This document shows positions 1 through 8,260 of a DNA stretch of 40,123 bases, piece after piece (positions within the stretch are counted from its first letter, which is position 1; each line of letters starts with the position of its first letter). The notes below the pieces were generated by a model, which saw only the letters and a list, made by a program, of their open reading frames with translations, was not told the DNA's origin and did no database searches. The translations under genes were made by a program, and so were the position numbers. The DNA is from Oscillospiraceae bacterium (lineage in GTDB: Bacteria > Bacillota > Clostridia > Oscillospirales > UBA644). The stretch is taken from the NCBI GenBank assembly GCA_015067305.1, contig SVMT01000020.1, positions 1 through 40,123 on the forward strand, written 5' to 3'.

Positions 1-63
1 CTGTAAATTATTACTCTTCTCAAACTTGGATTTTATTCAGTTTCGAGGCGAAGGAGTGAAGGC

Positions 64-92
64 AACCTTTGTGGTTGTTGAATGATTTCAAC
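64..92. other. Unassigned left edge with two small hairpins
   Basis: The first 156 bases hold no gene I can support. Two short inverted repeats are visible: CAACC/GGTTG around 64-78 and GTTGAA/TTCAAC around 77-92. They overlap, so they cannot both form. Short open stretches run in from the left edge and stop within 90 bases. They could be the tail of a cut gene, but nothing recognisable is left. Confidence 0.25.
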
Positions 93-156
93 GAAGAAAA
101 TGAAAAAAAGACTGTTTGAGACGGGAAAATAGGACGATGCTGACAAATTGATATTC

Positions 157-231
157 GGCCCGTTGGTCAAGCGGTCAAGACGGTGGCCTCTCACGCCGCA
201 ATCGGGAGTTCGACCCTCCCACGGGTCACCA
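157..231 (+). tRNA. tRNA-Glu (anticodon CTC)
   Basis: The cloverleaf folds by eye. The acceptor GGCCCGT (157-163) pairs with ACGGGTC (221-227), followed by A and an encoded CCA (229-231). The anticodon stem GTGGC/GCCGC encloses the loop CTCTCAC, giving anticodon CTC. The sequence is close to the GGCCCGUUGGUCAAGCGGU type known for tRNA-Glu in Bacillota. It would read GAG codons and, in Gram-positive bacteria, also feed the Glu-to-Gln transamidation route through related isoacceptors. It lies 149 bases before the next tRNA in the same direction and may share its transcript. Confidence 0.93.
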
Positions 232-380
232 AGCAAACACACTGCAAGCATAAATTAGTATGCTGCAGGTTAATATACCAGCGGAAGGGATTCCGGAAGC
301 GAGAAAAGGTGGAAGATATACGGAAATACGTGTAATTTCATTACGCTTCACAAAAGAAATCCAATCCCCGCTCATAATTT

Positions 381-457
381 GGACCATTAGCTCAGTTGGT
401 TAGAGCTACCGGCTCATAACCGGTTGGTCCGGGGTTCGAGTCCCTGATGGTCCACCA
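381..457 (+). tRNA. tRNA with CAT anticodon, most like tRNA-Ile2 (lysidine type)
   Basis: Acceptor GGACCAT (381-387) pairs with ATGGTCC (447-453), then A and an encoded CCA (455-457). The anticodon stem ACCGG/CCGGT holds the loop CTCATAA, so the anticodon is CAT. The T-arm is CGGGG-TTCGAGT-CCCTG (430-446). A CAT anticodon can mean elongator Met or Ile2, which is converted to read AUA by TilS. The GGACC acceptor and GGCTCATAACC arm resemble the Bacillota Ile2 tRNA more than elongator Met, so Ile2 is preferred but not proven. Copies of its T-arm recur just downstream (506-856). Confidence 0.88.
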
Positions 458-499
458 AATATAGGTAGTATACTAAATGTATACTACCTATATTTTTTT
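458..499 (+). terminator. Intrinsic terminator of the tRNA transcript
   Basis: The stem ATAGGTAGTATA (461-472) pairs perfectly with TATACTACCTAT (480-491) around a 7-base loop and is followed by a run of Ts. It starts one base after the tRNA CCA end, so it also defines the 3' end of the tRNA-Ile2 transcript. Confidence 0.9.
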
Positions 500-566
500 G
501 TCGTCCCATCAGGGACTCGAAGGGTCGGTAGTGAATGAAGTGCCAGTGGCACTTCAGAGCCGACCC

Positions 567-647
567 CGCTCTTTTCCGCAGAAAAGGCGAGTCCCTGATT
601 AAATTTATACATACCAATCGGTATGTCTTTTATGCTTTATATTAAAC
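567..647. repeat. 81-bp direct repeat, copy A
   Basis: Copy A of the 81-bp block. It differs from copy B at four positions. It contains a 6-bp hairpin at 571-586, the tRNA-like CGAGTCCCTGAT at 588-599, and an ACATACC/GGTATGT hairpin at 609-626 followed by CTTTTA, which looks like a weak terminator. Confidence 0.85.
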
Positions 648-759
648 CATCGGGGACTCGAAAGCACAACGTTTTTACTTCGTAAAATCGTAGTTGAAAA
701 CATTGCAAGCAATGTTTTAGGGTTCCTTAGTTCTATCAGTGGCAGGTTTTTCTCTCCAG

Positions 760-840
760 CGCTCTTTTCCGCAGAAAAGGCGAGTCCCTGATTAAATTTA
801 TATATACCATTCGGTATGTCTTTTATGTTTTATATTGAAC
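760..840. repeat. 81-bp direct repeat, copy B
   Basis: Copy B of the same block, 193 bases downstream of copy A. The substitutions lie outside the tRNA-like segment, and three of the four are transitions. From 857 to about 985 the sequence is AT-rich, with no gene seen. Confidence 0.85.
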
Positions 841-988
841 TCTCTGGGACGAGAAGCCTCAATAAGAATTCATTCATGGTCGTACTGCTTTTCTTTTTCT
901 ATTGTGTAACTGTAAATGGTATATTGAAAGTTTGCAAGGTTTACTGAATTTAAAGTTTTTAATTTTCAAGGACTTTTTATTTTTTTAG

Positions 989-1017
989 TTGAAAAAATAA
1001 CGATTTTATGGTACAAT
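989..1017 (+). promoter_or_regulatory. Sigma-A promoter for the beta-mannosidase gene
   Basis: A -35 box TTGAAA (989-994) and a -10 box TACAAT (1012-1017) are separated by 17 bases. The -10 is preceded by TATGG, the Gram-positive TRTGn extension. It leaves an untranslated leader of about 75 bases before the ATG at 1102. Confidence 0.8.
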
Positions 1018-1101
1018 AAAATTATGTAAAGATAGATAATGTAGAAGTTTTTTATCTGGGCATTAAAAATACTTTTATAAATTAAAAAGGAACAAATTAT
1101 T

Positions 1102-3561
1102 ATGCGTGTTATTGATTTGAGTGGGCAGTGGAATGCCGAGTGTTTTATTGATGATAATAATAAATTTGACTTTGTGGGCAGTGTTCCAGGAAGTGTTATC
1201 AACGATCTTATAAATTGGGGAAAACTGCATAAAGATATTTTTTGGCGCAATAATGCGGATATCGTTACAGAATATGAAAAATGTAATTATGTTTACAGAA
1301 AAAAATTTGAGTTTAGCGGTGAAGGTAAAAAGATTAATCTTCGTTTTGAGCGTATTGATACATATGCTGATGTTTTATTGAATGGTAAAAAGGTATATCA
1401 CAGTGAAAACGGAAACATTTCCCATGAGATCGACATAACAGACACCGTTTTACAAGGAGCCAATGTTCTTGAGGTCTATCTGTATTCTCCGAGCGAATGG
1501 GTGAAAGAGCTGCCATTGAGAGGTGGAGCTTTTACAAAAGAGCGAATGAATACCAGACGAATGCAGTGTACGTACGGTTGGGATTGGGTCGCTCGCTTTT
1601 TGACTTGTGGATTAGGGCAATGCAGTATTAATATCGTTGATGATTTTGAGATCACGCAAGAGAATGTTTATATTGTCACGACTGATATAGATGACGAAAG
1701 CGCGACAGTTCGTGCTGATATAACCTTTCCATTTGAATATGAAGGTCGGGTTTTGGAGTTTTTGATCTTATCGCCAGATGGTTCTGTTGCCTGCCGTACA
1801 TTAAAGTATTGTAAAGAAGATTTTGTTCGTCTTGATTTTGACATTTCCACACCACATTTGTGGTATCCTCTCGGATACGGTGGGCAGCCTCTTTATACGT
1901 TTGTGATAAAGGACGGAGATAATTGCCTTTATTCAGACAAGATCGGTTTGCGTACAGTAAAGATAATGCAACGCATTGATCCTATTGGAAGCAAAAATCA
2001 TGACCTTTGCCTTTCTATCAAGAATAAGCGATATGATTTCAATGAAACGTTTTCTGAATTCGTTTTGAAAATAAATGGTGAAAAAATATTTTGCAGAGGC
2101 GCGAATTGGGTTCCGTGTGTACCTTTTGGCATGGGAAATATTGATTCCCGTCAAACAGAGATCCTTGAGCTTTGTGCCGAAGCCGGAGTGAATATGCTTC
2201 GCATCTGGGGTGGTGGAGCATTTGAATCACGTCATTTCTACAATGAATGTTCTCGTCTCGGAATTATGGTTACACAAGATTTTTTAATGGCGTGTGGTGA
2301 TTATCCTGAGGAAGAGGCTTGGTTTATTGAGGAACTTAAAAAGGAAGCTCTTTATGCGGTTCGTCTCTGCCGTAATCAAGCGTGTCTTGTCTGGTGGTCC
2401 GGTGATAATGAAAATGCGGTAAACGGATGTGATTCGGACACAAATTATACGGGCAGACGTTCTGCGTATGAGGGAATTGCACCTGTTTTATATCGAGAGG
2501 ATCCATACAGAAGATTTTTGCCTTCAAGTCCGTATGGAGGAAATCGTTATGCATCCAATACTGTTGGCACTACACATAATACACAATTCCTTGGTCAGAT
2601 GTTTCCTTTTCTCTTGGGTGAAGATCTTTCCGATTACAAAGATGAATTTAAAAAATACCGTGCAAGATTTATCGCTGAGGAACCTCAAATGGGAGCTGTT
2701 TCTTTGCCGTCATTGCGTCGTTTTATGAGCGAGGACGATATTTTTAATGATGATGCAATGTGGCGTTACCATACAAAAGACAACCTCTCTCTTAGTTTCA
2801 CTTTGTACGATTGTCTTTCAAATGTAGCTGAGAAGATATTAGGTTCATTTTCAGACCCAGCTGATAAGCTGTTTAAGCTGCAGTATATTCAATACGAATG
2901 GATCCGCATAACCTTGGAGCAAGCAAGACGAAATGAATTTTTCTGCACGGGTATCATATATTGGATGATGAACGACTGTTGGCCTGCCGCTTCTGGATGG
3001 GCTTTAATAGATTACTACAATCTTCCCAAAAATGCTTTTTATTCATTTAAACGTTGCTCAAAGCCTTTGATCGCCTCCATAGACTGTAATGACGGAGTAT
3101 ACAGTATATACGTGGTCAACGACGGCGAGAGAAAAAACATTGAAGCTGATATCAAAATTTTGTCAGCGGACAGAAAGACCGTAAAGGAGTATACGAAGAT
3201 AGATGCTTTAGCAGAAAAATCGTCTTCTTCCGTTGTGTTTGAGGCTGAAAATCTTTTGTCAGACAAAGAAGTTCTGATCTGCGACGTGAAAAGTGAGAAT
3301 GAAAGAGACCGAGCCTTTTATTGCAAGGGGACGCTTAATGTCTGTCCAGTTGAAATTGATGTCGCTGTCGACAATGAAAATGGGCAGATAAAGGTTTCAG
3401 CAAAAGAACAGTATGTTCATGCTGTGGTTATCTCAGGAAATTTGATATTTGATGATAATTGTTTCTCATTGCTTCCCCATGAATCGCGTACTGTTTTTTA
3501 TAGAAAACTCGACTCTCAGCTTGATGAATGTTTGTCTGTAGAGGCGTACACGCTTGCGTAA
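1102..3561 (+). CDS. Beta-mannosidase, glycoside hydrolase family 2
   Basis: The 819-residue product matches the usual length and layout of GH2 beta-mannosidases (EC 3.2.1.25): an N-terminal jelly-roll, an Ig-like middle domain and a TIM barrel. This enzyme class removes terminal beta-mannose from manno-oligosaccharides or N-glycan cores. Landmarks are WNAECF near the start, MLRIWGGGAFES in the barrel, the acid/base glutamate E437 in SGDNEN (the family has SGNNEN), and E526 in FIAEEP, which aligns with the nucleophile of SEFGFQ. The replacement of FGFQ by EPQM after the nucleophile is unusual. No signal peptide or membrane segment is present, so it should act in the cytoplasm. The start is set by AAAAAGGAA about 10 bases upstream. 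It has its own promoter, and a short gene follows 73 bases later. Confidence 0.9.
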   Translation: MRVIDLSGQWNAECFIDDNNKFDFVGSVPGSVINDLINWGKLHKDIFWRNNADIVTEYEKCNYVYRKKFEFSGEGKKINLRFERIDTYADVLLNGKKVYHSENGNISHEIDITDTVLQGANVLEVYLYSPSEWVKELPLRGGAFTKERMNTRRMQCTYGWDWVARFLTCGLGQCSINIVDDFEITQENVYIVTTDIDDESATVRADITFPFEYEGRVLEFLILSPDGSVACRTLKYCKEDFVRLDFDISTPHLWYPLGYGGQPLYTFVIKDGDNCLYSDKIGLRTVKIMQRIDPIGSKNHDLCLSIKNKRYDFNETFSEFVLKINGEKIFCRGANWVPCVPFGMGNIDSRQTEILELCAEAGVNMLRIWGGGAFESRHFYNECSRLGIMVTQDFLMACGDYPEEEAWFIEELKKEALYAVRLCRNQACLVWWSGDNENAVNGCDSDTNYTGRRSAYEGIAPVLYREDPYRRFLPSSPYGGNRYASNTVGTTHNTQFLGQMFPFLLGEDLSDYKDEFKKYRARFIAEEPQMGAVSLPSLRRFMSEDDIFNDDAMWRYHTKDNLSLSFTLYDCLSNVAEKILGSFSDPADKLFKLQYIQYEWIRITLEQARRNEFFCTGIIYWMMNDCWPAASGWALIDYYNLPKNAFYSFKRCSKPLIASIDCNDGVYSIYVVNDGERKNIEADIKILSADRKTVKEYTKIDALAEKSSSSVVFEAENLLSDKEVLICDVKSENERDRAFYCKGTLNVCPVEIDVAVDNENGQIKVSAKEQYVHAVVISGNLIFDDNCFSLLPHESRTVFYRKLDSQLDECLSVEAYTLA

Positions 3562-3634
3562 TTATTTTGAATTTTTATCCTATAAAACCAAAAGAAATAA
3601 TATATTAAACTGAAATTTTGAACAGAAAGGCGGT

Positions 3635-3814
3635 ATGAAAATGGAACCAAAGGATTATACGGTTGTTAAAATAGAGGGCGAATATGCATATTTGCGAGCT
3701 GATGGAGATTCTGCGGAAAATGACCTCTTCATTGCGATGGCTCTTCTTCCACCCGGAATTGACATTGGCAGCAGATTGCATTATGAGATGCTGTCTTACA
3801 CGGTTATTGAATAA
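3635..3814 (+). CDS. Small hypothetical protein, 59 residues
   Basis: A short reading frame with a good ribosome site (AGAAAGGCGG, ending a few bases before ATG 3635; ATG 3641 is an alternative start two codons later). It begins MKMEPKDYTVVKIEGEYAYL and ends HYEMLSYTVIE. It is acidic, has no membrane segment or cysteine, and has the alternating pattern of a small beta-barrel: VVKIEGEYAYL, then DLFIAMALLPPGIDIGSRL. This loosely recalls small SH3-like proteins such as the DUF3006 type, but I do not recognise the family. The coding bias and ribosome site argue that it is real. It sits between two glycoside hydrolase genes with no clear terminator on either side, so it may be cotranscribed with the beta-mannosidase. 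Confidence 0.7.
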   Translation: MKMEPKDYTVVKIEGEYAYLRADGDSAENDLFIAMALLPPGIDIGSRLHYEMLSYTVIE

Positions 3815-3979
3815 TTATTTTGTCAATCATTGCGTGATAGCTTCTACACACACATTGTTGGCTTCTCCAATGTAATTCAATTAAGAGAAAGACACAAGAT
3901 TAAAAGGCTTTATTAGATACTGTACTTGTTGAAAAAATATGGTCTGTATTGAATTTATTAAATCAGAATGGAGATTATT

Positions 3980-6973
3980 ATGAAAAATACTTTATCTTTA
4001 AACTGTTTTGAAAAAAATTTGGACAATGGTTGGTTCATAGCTGTTGATCAGGATAATAACGGAAAATCAAACGGTTGGCAAAATTCGATTCAAAAGGGAG
4101 CAGTTGAGGCTATCTTCCCGGGTTTTATTTGCGACAGCATTGATACTTTCACAAGGGGTGTCGCATGGTATTGGAATCAGTTCGATCTGGACTCCCCTTT
4201 AGATGATAAATGTGAATATTACATTAAAGCAGGATATACTGAGTGGCTTGCAGAATATTGGCTGAATGGAACGTTTATAGGTTCATTTGTCGGAACACGA
4301 CTGAACTACGAATTTGATATTTCATCTGTTCTTAAACAGAAAAACAATCTTCTCGCCATACGTATCGTCAGTCCTACAGTTGAAGGTATCGACGGCTATT
4401 CATTCGGTGGTGAGGTGCAGAATCCCGAACCTCACTACGAGCCTTGCACTATCGTAACCAGCGCACGTAACATGAACAGCTCCTACGGCGGTGTTTTATA
4501 TCCTTTATATATAGCTGCCCGTCCAAAGTTTCGCACGGGAAGAACAGTTATACATACCGATATTCATGACGGTTCTTTCAGCGTTACAACAGATCTTATA
4601 AACCACACAAACGAAAAAGAAAAAATAGATTTGACCTTGACACTTTTTTCAAATGACGGAGAAACTGTGTGGACTGCCGCAAAGACAATAATTGCAGATT
4701 GCGGAGAAGAACAAATCACTTTTTCGGGAAGCTTAAAGGAATTCCACCTTTGGGACATTGAATCTCCATATCTTTACACAGCGTTACTGACAGTAACAAA
4801 AGACGGAGATCTTTCACACAGTAATCCTACCCGTTTCGGTTTCCGAGAATTCAAAGTAAAAGACGGATTCTTTTTCCTCAATGACAAAAGAGTATTTGTA
4901 AAGTGCGCACACACTTCAATTATGACCCCCTCATGGAAAAACAGACCTTGGGACAAGCAATGCCTGCGTGACGAAATGATCCGAACAAAAGCTATGGGAC
5001 AAAATGCCGTCCGTTATTTAAGCGCAAACGTATGGCCTGAGATACTTGACCTCTGCGACGAAATCGGACTTATGGTATATCAGGAACATGCTGCTGCCTG
5101 GGAAATGGATCAGAACAACCCCTATTTTGAGGAACAGTTTGAATTCCAGGCTCGCAGCGTTTTACACCGTGACATAAACCATCCCAGCTTTACGATGTTT
5201 GGTCTGCTCAATGAATCACATCATGAAAGAGAAAGACAGTTTGCTATAGATATACTTCCAAAACTTCGCGAAGAAGACGATTCCAGACTTTTCCTGATCG
5301 GAAGCGGACGTTGGGACGGAAAATGCAATATCGGTTCTGTAAGCAACCCGAAAAGCTCTAAGTGGGAATGCGTCTGGGGCGCAGAAGATCCTGATTCTAA
5401 AGAAATTCATATTACCGATGCCCGTTGGGGACGAAAGGATCTTGCACAGTTCGGAGGGGTTTGGGGTCAACGTGAAGACGATCTGACTTGCTGGTCCCCT
5501 GAGCAGGGCGACACTCATATTTATCCAAGAATCCCCATGACACAAAGATCCATTGACATTATACGAACACATTCACAAGGACTTAAACCCGCATTTTTGT
5601 CTGAGGGCGGACATACTTCCATGGGAAATTCCATGAGAATGATCCGCAAGGCTGAGGAAGCCGGATTCGGAGAAAACAAAGCTTATTGGTGGATGGACAG
5701 ACTCAGAGAAAAATGGTTCATCAGAGACTTTTTCCGCTACGGCTTGGATGAGCTTTACAGCGTTCCCGAAGACGTTCCATTTGCAAGTTACCCATTGAAT
5801 GCAAAGCAAAGAAAGCTATTCTTTGATTGCGTACGTTCAAACCCTCAGTATTGCGGCATCAGTTATACAGCTGCGATTGAAGGAACTTCAGGTGCCGGTA
5901 TGATCATGTGGGAAAGAGATCAGTATAAGCCCTTCATGTGCGATACTGTGGCGGAATCATTAGCGCCTTTGCATTGGTGCGTATTTGTAAACCCAACTCA
6001 CGTATACACAGGAAAGCCTTTCACGGTAGAAGCTGTCCTTGCAAGTGAAGACGTTCTCGGACCCGGAGACTACCCCATAACAGCAAAAATAGTATCTAAA
6101 GAACACGGCAAAGCTTGGGAATACCATACTGTACTAACAATTCCTGAAGTACCCGAATGCGGATATAATCCCTTCGCCTTCCCCGTTTTCAAAGAAACCG
6201 TAACCATTGACATGCCCGAAGGAAATTACGACTTTACCGTATACATGGAAAAGGGCGGTTGGCCAACGGGAGGAAGAAAAACCATCTCCGTAACGAAGCA
6301 TAAACCATTACAAGGAAAAACAGCCGCAATGATCGGTTTAACAGAAAAAACGATGACTTGGCTTTCAAAAAACGGAGTTAAGGAAGATTCGGCTTCGAAT
6401 TTGATCTTAGTCGGAGAAATGCCCGATGATGACAGCGCATGGGAAAAGCTTTACGATAGAGTCCGTGACGGTGCAACAGCAGTTCTTCTTTGTCCCGAAA
6501 CTTTACTGAAGGGCGTAGAAGAACCCTTCGATTACAACGTATACGTACCGGAAAGACTTCCTTTTGAAAACAAAGGAAAGCTGACCTATGAGGATAATTG
6601 GCACTACCACACTTACGGAGCGGCGAAAGCTCACCCTTACTTCAAAGGCCTTCCAAAAGGATTGATGGATGACGACTACTATATGTTGGCAACGCCTCAA
6701 TTCGTATTCTTTGAACAGGACGTACCCGATGAAACAGCAGCCCTTTCAATCGGTCTGCCCTATTACACCCACGCAACCGAAGGAACGTCGGGGTATATTT
6801 TCGGTGTAGCTTTGGGAGCTTACAAGCTCGGAAAAGGCAGATTGGTTTTAAACTGCTTCAAACTTTTCGACCAATACGGCGACAGTCCTTTACACGACAA
6901 TCTCGGTAAAAACCCCGCAGCAGACAGACTTTTGATGAACATTATCGAACATGAGACGGAACAGTTAAAGTAA
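3980..6973 (+). CDS. Glycoside hydrolase family 2 protein with long C-terminal extension
   Basis: The product has 997 residues from the ATG at 3980. An upstream in-frame ATG at 3968 overlaps the GGAG ribosome site (3971-3974) and is unlikely to be used. The GH2 order is visible: an N-terminal sugar-binding fold, an Ig-like domain, then a TIM barrel with VRYLSANVWPE, acid/base E412 in FGLLNES and the likely nucleophile E542 in FLSEGG. Substrate cannot be read from sequence; beta-galactosidase, beta-glucuronidase or a related exo-activity is possible. Residues from about 760 resemble the glutamine-amidotransferase-like fold seen at the C-terminus of some GH2 enzymes (TAAMIGLTEKT, then NLILVGEMPDDD). 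There is no signal peptide. Codons end in C or G noticeably more often than in the beta-mannosidase upstream, so the two genes differ in history or expression. Confidence 0.85.
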   Translation: MKNTLSLNCFEKNLDNGWFIAVDQDNNGKSNGWQNSIQKGAVEAIFPGFICDSIDTFTRGVAWYWNQFDLDSPLDDKCEYYIKAGYTEWLAEYWLNGTFIGSFVGTRLNYEFDISSVLKQKNNLLAIRIVSPTVEGIDGYSFGGEVQNPEPHYEPCTIVTSARNMNSSYGGVLYPLYIAARPKFRTGRTVIHTDIHDGSFSVTTDLINHTNEKEKIDLTLTLFSNDGETVWTAAKTIIADCGEEQITFSGSLKEFHLWDIESPYLYTALLTVTKDGDLSHSNPTRFGFREFKVKDGFFFLNDKRVFVKCAHTSIMTPSWKNRPWDKQCLRDEMIRTKAMGQNAVRYLSANVWPEILDLCDEIGLMVYQEHAAAWEMDQNNPYFEEQFEFQARSVLHRDINHPSFTMFGLLNESHHERERQFAIDILPKLREEDDSRLFLIGSGRWDGKCNIGSVSNPKSSKWECVWGAEDPDSKEIHITDARWGRKDLAQFGGVWGQREDDLTCWSPEQGDTHIYPRIPMTQRSIDIIRTHSQGLKPAFLSEGGHTSMGNSMRMIRKAEEAGFGENKAYWWMDRLREKWFIRDFFRYGLDELYSVPEDVPFASYPLNAKQRKLFFDCVRSNPQYCGISYTAAIEGTSGAGMIMWERDQYKPFMCDTVAESLAPLHWCVFVNPTHVYTGKPFTVEAVLASEDVLGPGDYPITAKIVSKEHGKAWEYHTVLTIPEVPECGYNPFAFPVFKETVTIDMPEGNYDFTVYMEKGGWPTGGRKTISVTKHKPLQGKTAAMIGLTEKTMTWLSKNGVKEDSASNLILVGEMPDDDSAWEKLYDRVRDGATAVLLCPETLLKGVEEPFDYNVYVPERLPFENKGKLTYEDNWHYHTYGAAKAHPYFKGLPKGLMDDDYYMLATPQFVFFEQDVPDETAALSIGLPYYTHATEGTSGYIFGVALGAYKLGKGRLVLNCFKLFDQYGDSPLHDNLGKNPAADRLLMNIIEHETEQLK

Positions 6974-7008
6974 ATTCTACATTGGAAAGATTTCCCTGAA
7001 AAACTACT

Positions 7009-7033
7009 GCACATCTTATGATGTGCGTTTTTT
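7009..7033 (+). terminator. Intrinsic terminator after the second GH2 gene
   Basis: GCACATC (7009-7015) pairs with GATGTGC (7020-7026) around TTAT, followed by a run of seven Ts. This ends the glycosidase transcription unit. Confidence 0.9.
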
Positions 7034-7233
7034 TCATCTTCAGAAATATTTTTCCAACAAACCTATTGACTTTCAAGTGGGGAGTGTTGGATGTTTGTTT
7101 CTATGGTTCATCATTCTGTTAAGCAAGGATTGCTTGAATTATACCGTTTTACATTCACAGGAACCACAACTGACGTTTAAAAGACAATAGCACTATTCAA
7201 CTGGGAGTAGAAAAATTCTCTTAAAACAAGTTA
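7034..7233. other. Intergenic stretch with no gene seen
   Basis: Between the terminator and the next promoter I see no coding sequence, only a short AGCAA/TTGCT hairpin near 7121-7133. The whole gene-free gap runs from 6974 to 7309. Confidence 0.4.
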
Positions 7234-7262
7234 TTGCTTTTTCCGAGATCTTATGCTATAAT
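7234..7262 (+). promoter_or_regulatory. Sigma-A promoter for the XRE regulator
   Basis: -35 TTGCTT (7234-7239) and -10 TATAAT (7257-7262) with a 17-base spacer. The bases before the -10 are TATGC, a TRTGn extension. Confidence 0.8.
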
Positions 7263-7309
7263 TATATCAGGATAAGCGCTGATCCAAATAAATTTTGGAG
7301 GAACCAACA

Positions 7310-8122
7310 ATGATGAATCTTGGTAATAAAATTAAGAGTTTAAGAAAACAGAAAAATATTTCGCAGGAAGTTCTGGCAAACTATCTCGGAGTGTCTTTTC
7401 AGGCTGTTTCCAAGTGGGAGAACGGCACTGCTATGCCCGATGTTCTGATGATACCTGCCATTGCGTCATTTTTTGGCGTTTCAACCGATGAACTTTTTGA
7501 TTTCAATTTATTTGAAATTGAAAAACAGGTTACTGCTGTTTGTGATGAAGCATATAAATTCCGCTTTACGGATATGGCTGAATCTGAGCGTATTTTGCGT
7601 GAGGGTCTGCAGCGATTTCCCGGAAATGAAATTATCCTGAATAATTTGCTTTACACTTTGGATTTCCATACAAGGGCTGATGAAGTTATCAATCTTTGCA
7701 AAACACTCATTGAATCAACGAAAGATGATTCGGTTAAATACGATGCCTGTCGAATTCTGGCTATGTGCTACCAGGAAAACGGACAGAAAGATCTGATAAA
7801 ACCGACACTTGAGATGATACCTGAAATATACTTCACAAAATTGGAGCTTATGGCAAGTATGCTGGATGGCGAAGACAGTTACCGTGCGGCTCAACTTCAC
7901 AAAAATATTTGTGCAGAAGATCTTATCAGCATGTTGATCGTGGTAGGTAAGAGACTGAAAGAAAACGGCGAAAACGAAAAAGCTGTTTTGCAGTTTAAGA
8001 TCGCACAAAAAGTTATGGAAGCTTTCAAGTATGATTTCATTGAAGAAAAATGGTTTAAAGGAACGGTTTATGATTATACCGCCGAGTACCGTGAAGAAAT
8101 CGAGAAGCTGCTCAACGAATAA
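7310..8122 (+). CDS. XRE-family transcriptional regulator with helical C-terminus
   Basis: Residues 1-65 form a Cro/CI-type helix-turn-helix: IKSLRKQKNISQEVLANYL, then FQAVSKWENG, the recognition helix pattern of this family. The remaining ~200 residues are helical and acidic and resemble tetratricopeptide-like repeats (ERILREGLQRFPGNEIILNN), as in many Bacillota regulators that sense a peptide or partner protein. ATG 7310 is chosen because GGAGG ends at 7301, eight bases away; the in-frame start at 7295 overlaps that site. It has its own promoter and terminator, so it is a single-gene unit. It lies between two carbohydrate loci, but its targets cannot be read from the sequence. Confidence 0.87.
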   Translation: MMNLGNKIKSLRKQKNISQEVLANYLGVSFQAVSKWENGTAMPDVLMIPAIASFFGVSTDELFDFNLFEIEKQVTAVCDEAYKFRFTDMAESERILREGLQRFPGNEIILNNLLYTLDFHTRADEVINLCKTLIESTKDDSVKYDACRILAMCYQENGQKDLIKPTLEMIPEIYFTKLELMASMLDGEDSYRAAQLHKNICAEDLISMLIVVGKRLKENGENEKAVLQFKIAQKVMEAFKYDFIEEKWFKGTVYDYTAEYREEIEKLLNE

Positions 8123-8151
8123 AATTCCCCCCCTCTTTTCTTAATAACACT

Positions 8152-8184
8152 AAAGCCATATACCAAACGGTATGTGGCTTTTTT
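8152..8184 (+). terminator. Intrinsic terminator after the XRE regulator
   Basis: AAAGCCATATACC pairs with GGTATGTGGCTTT (one G-U) around a short loop, then Ts. Its ATACC/GGTATGT tip is the same as the hairpin in the 81-bp repeats downstream of the tRNA at 381. Confidence 0.9.
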
Positions 8185-8194
8185 GAAAAAACTG

Positions 8195-8223
8195 TTGACA
8201 TTGCTTTTATGATTTGATATAAT
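8195..8223 (+). promoter_or_regulatory. Sigma-A promoter for the esterase pair
   Basis: Consensus TTGACA (8195-8200), 17-base spacer, TATAAT (8218-8223). It lies right after the preceding terminator, so the esterase and hydrolase form their own unit. Confidence 0.88.
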
Positions 8224-8260
8224 TATAAATATCTCACTAATTAAATAAAGGATGATTTAT

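Larger units (their letters stand above)
506..856. repeat. tRNA T-arm-derived repeat array
   Basis: An exact inverted copy of 16 bases of the CAT tRNA (435-450, T-arm plus acceptor) lies at 506-521. A near copy follows at 647-662 (one mismatch) and a decayed one at about 840-856. Between them are two different cores (522-566 and 663-759), each followed by the same 81-bp block (567-647 and 760-840, 77 of 81 identical). Each 81-bp block carries CGAGTCCCTGAT, a direct copy of the tRNA T-arm, plus a CTTTTC/GAAAAG hairpin and an ATACC/GGTATGT hairpin. Core 1 folds (GGGTCGG/CCGACCC outside GAAGTGCC/GGCACTTC). Core 2 holds a 10-bp hairpin at 697-718. No coding sequence is seen. The array could be leftovers of serial site-specific integration at the tRNA or a non-coding hairpin element. 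Confidence 0.75.

Noticed and set aside
1-90. C-terminal tail of a protein gene entering from the left edge
   Set aside because: Two frames stay open for a few dozen bases, but neither translation is recognisable and there is not enough sequence to judge.
506-856. CRISPR array
   Set aside because: Only two 81-bp repeats with spacers of unequal length, repeats too long and containing tRNA sequence, and no cas genes nearby.
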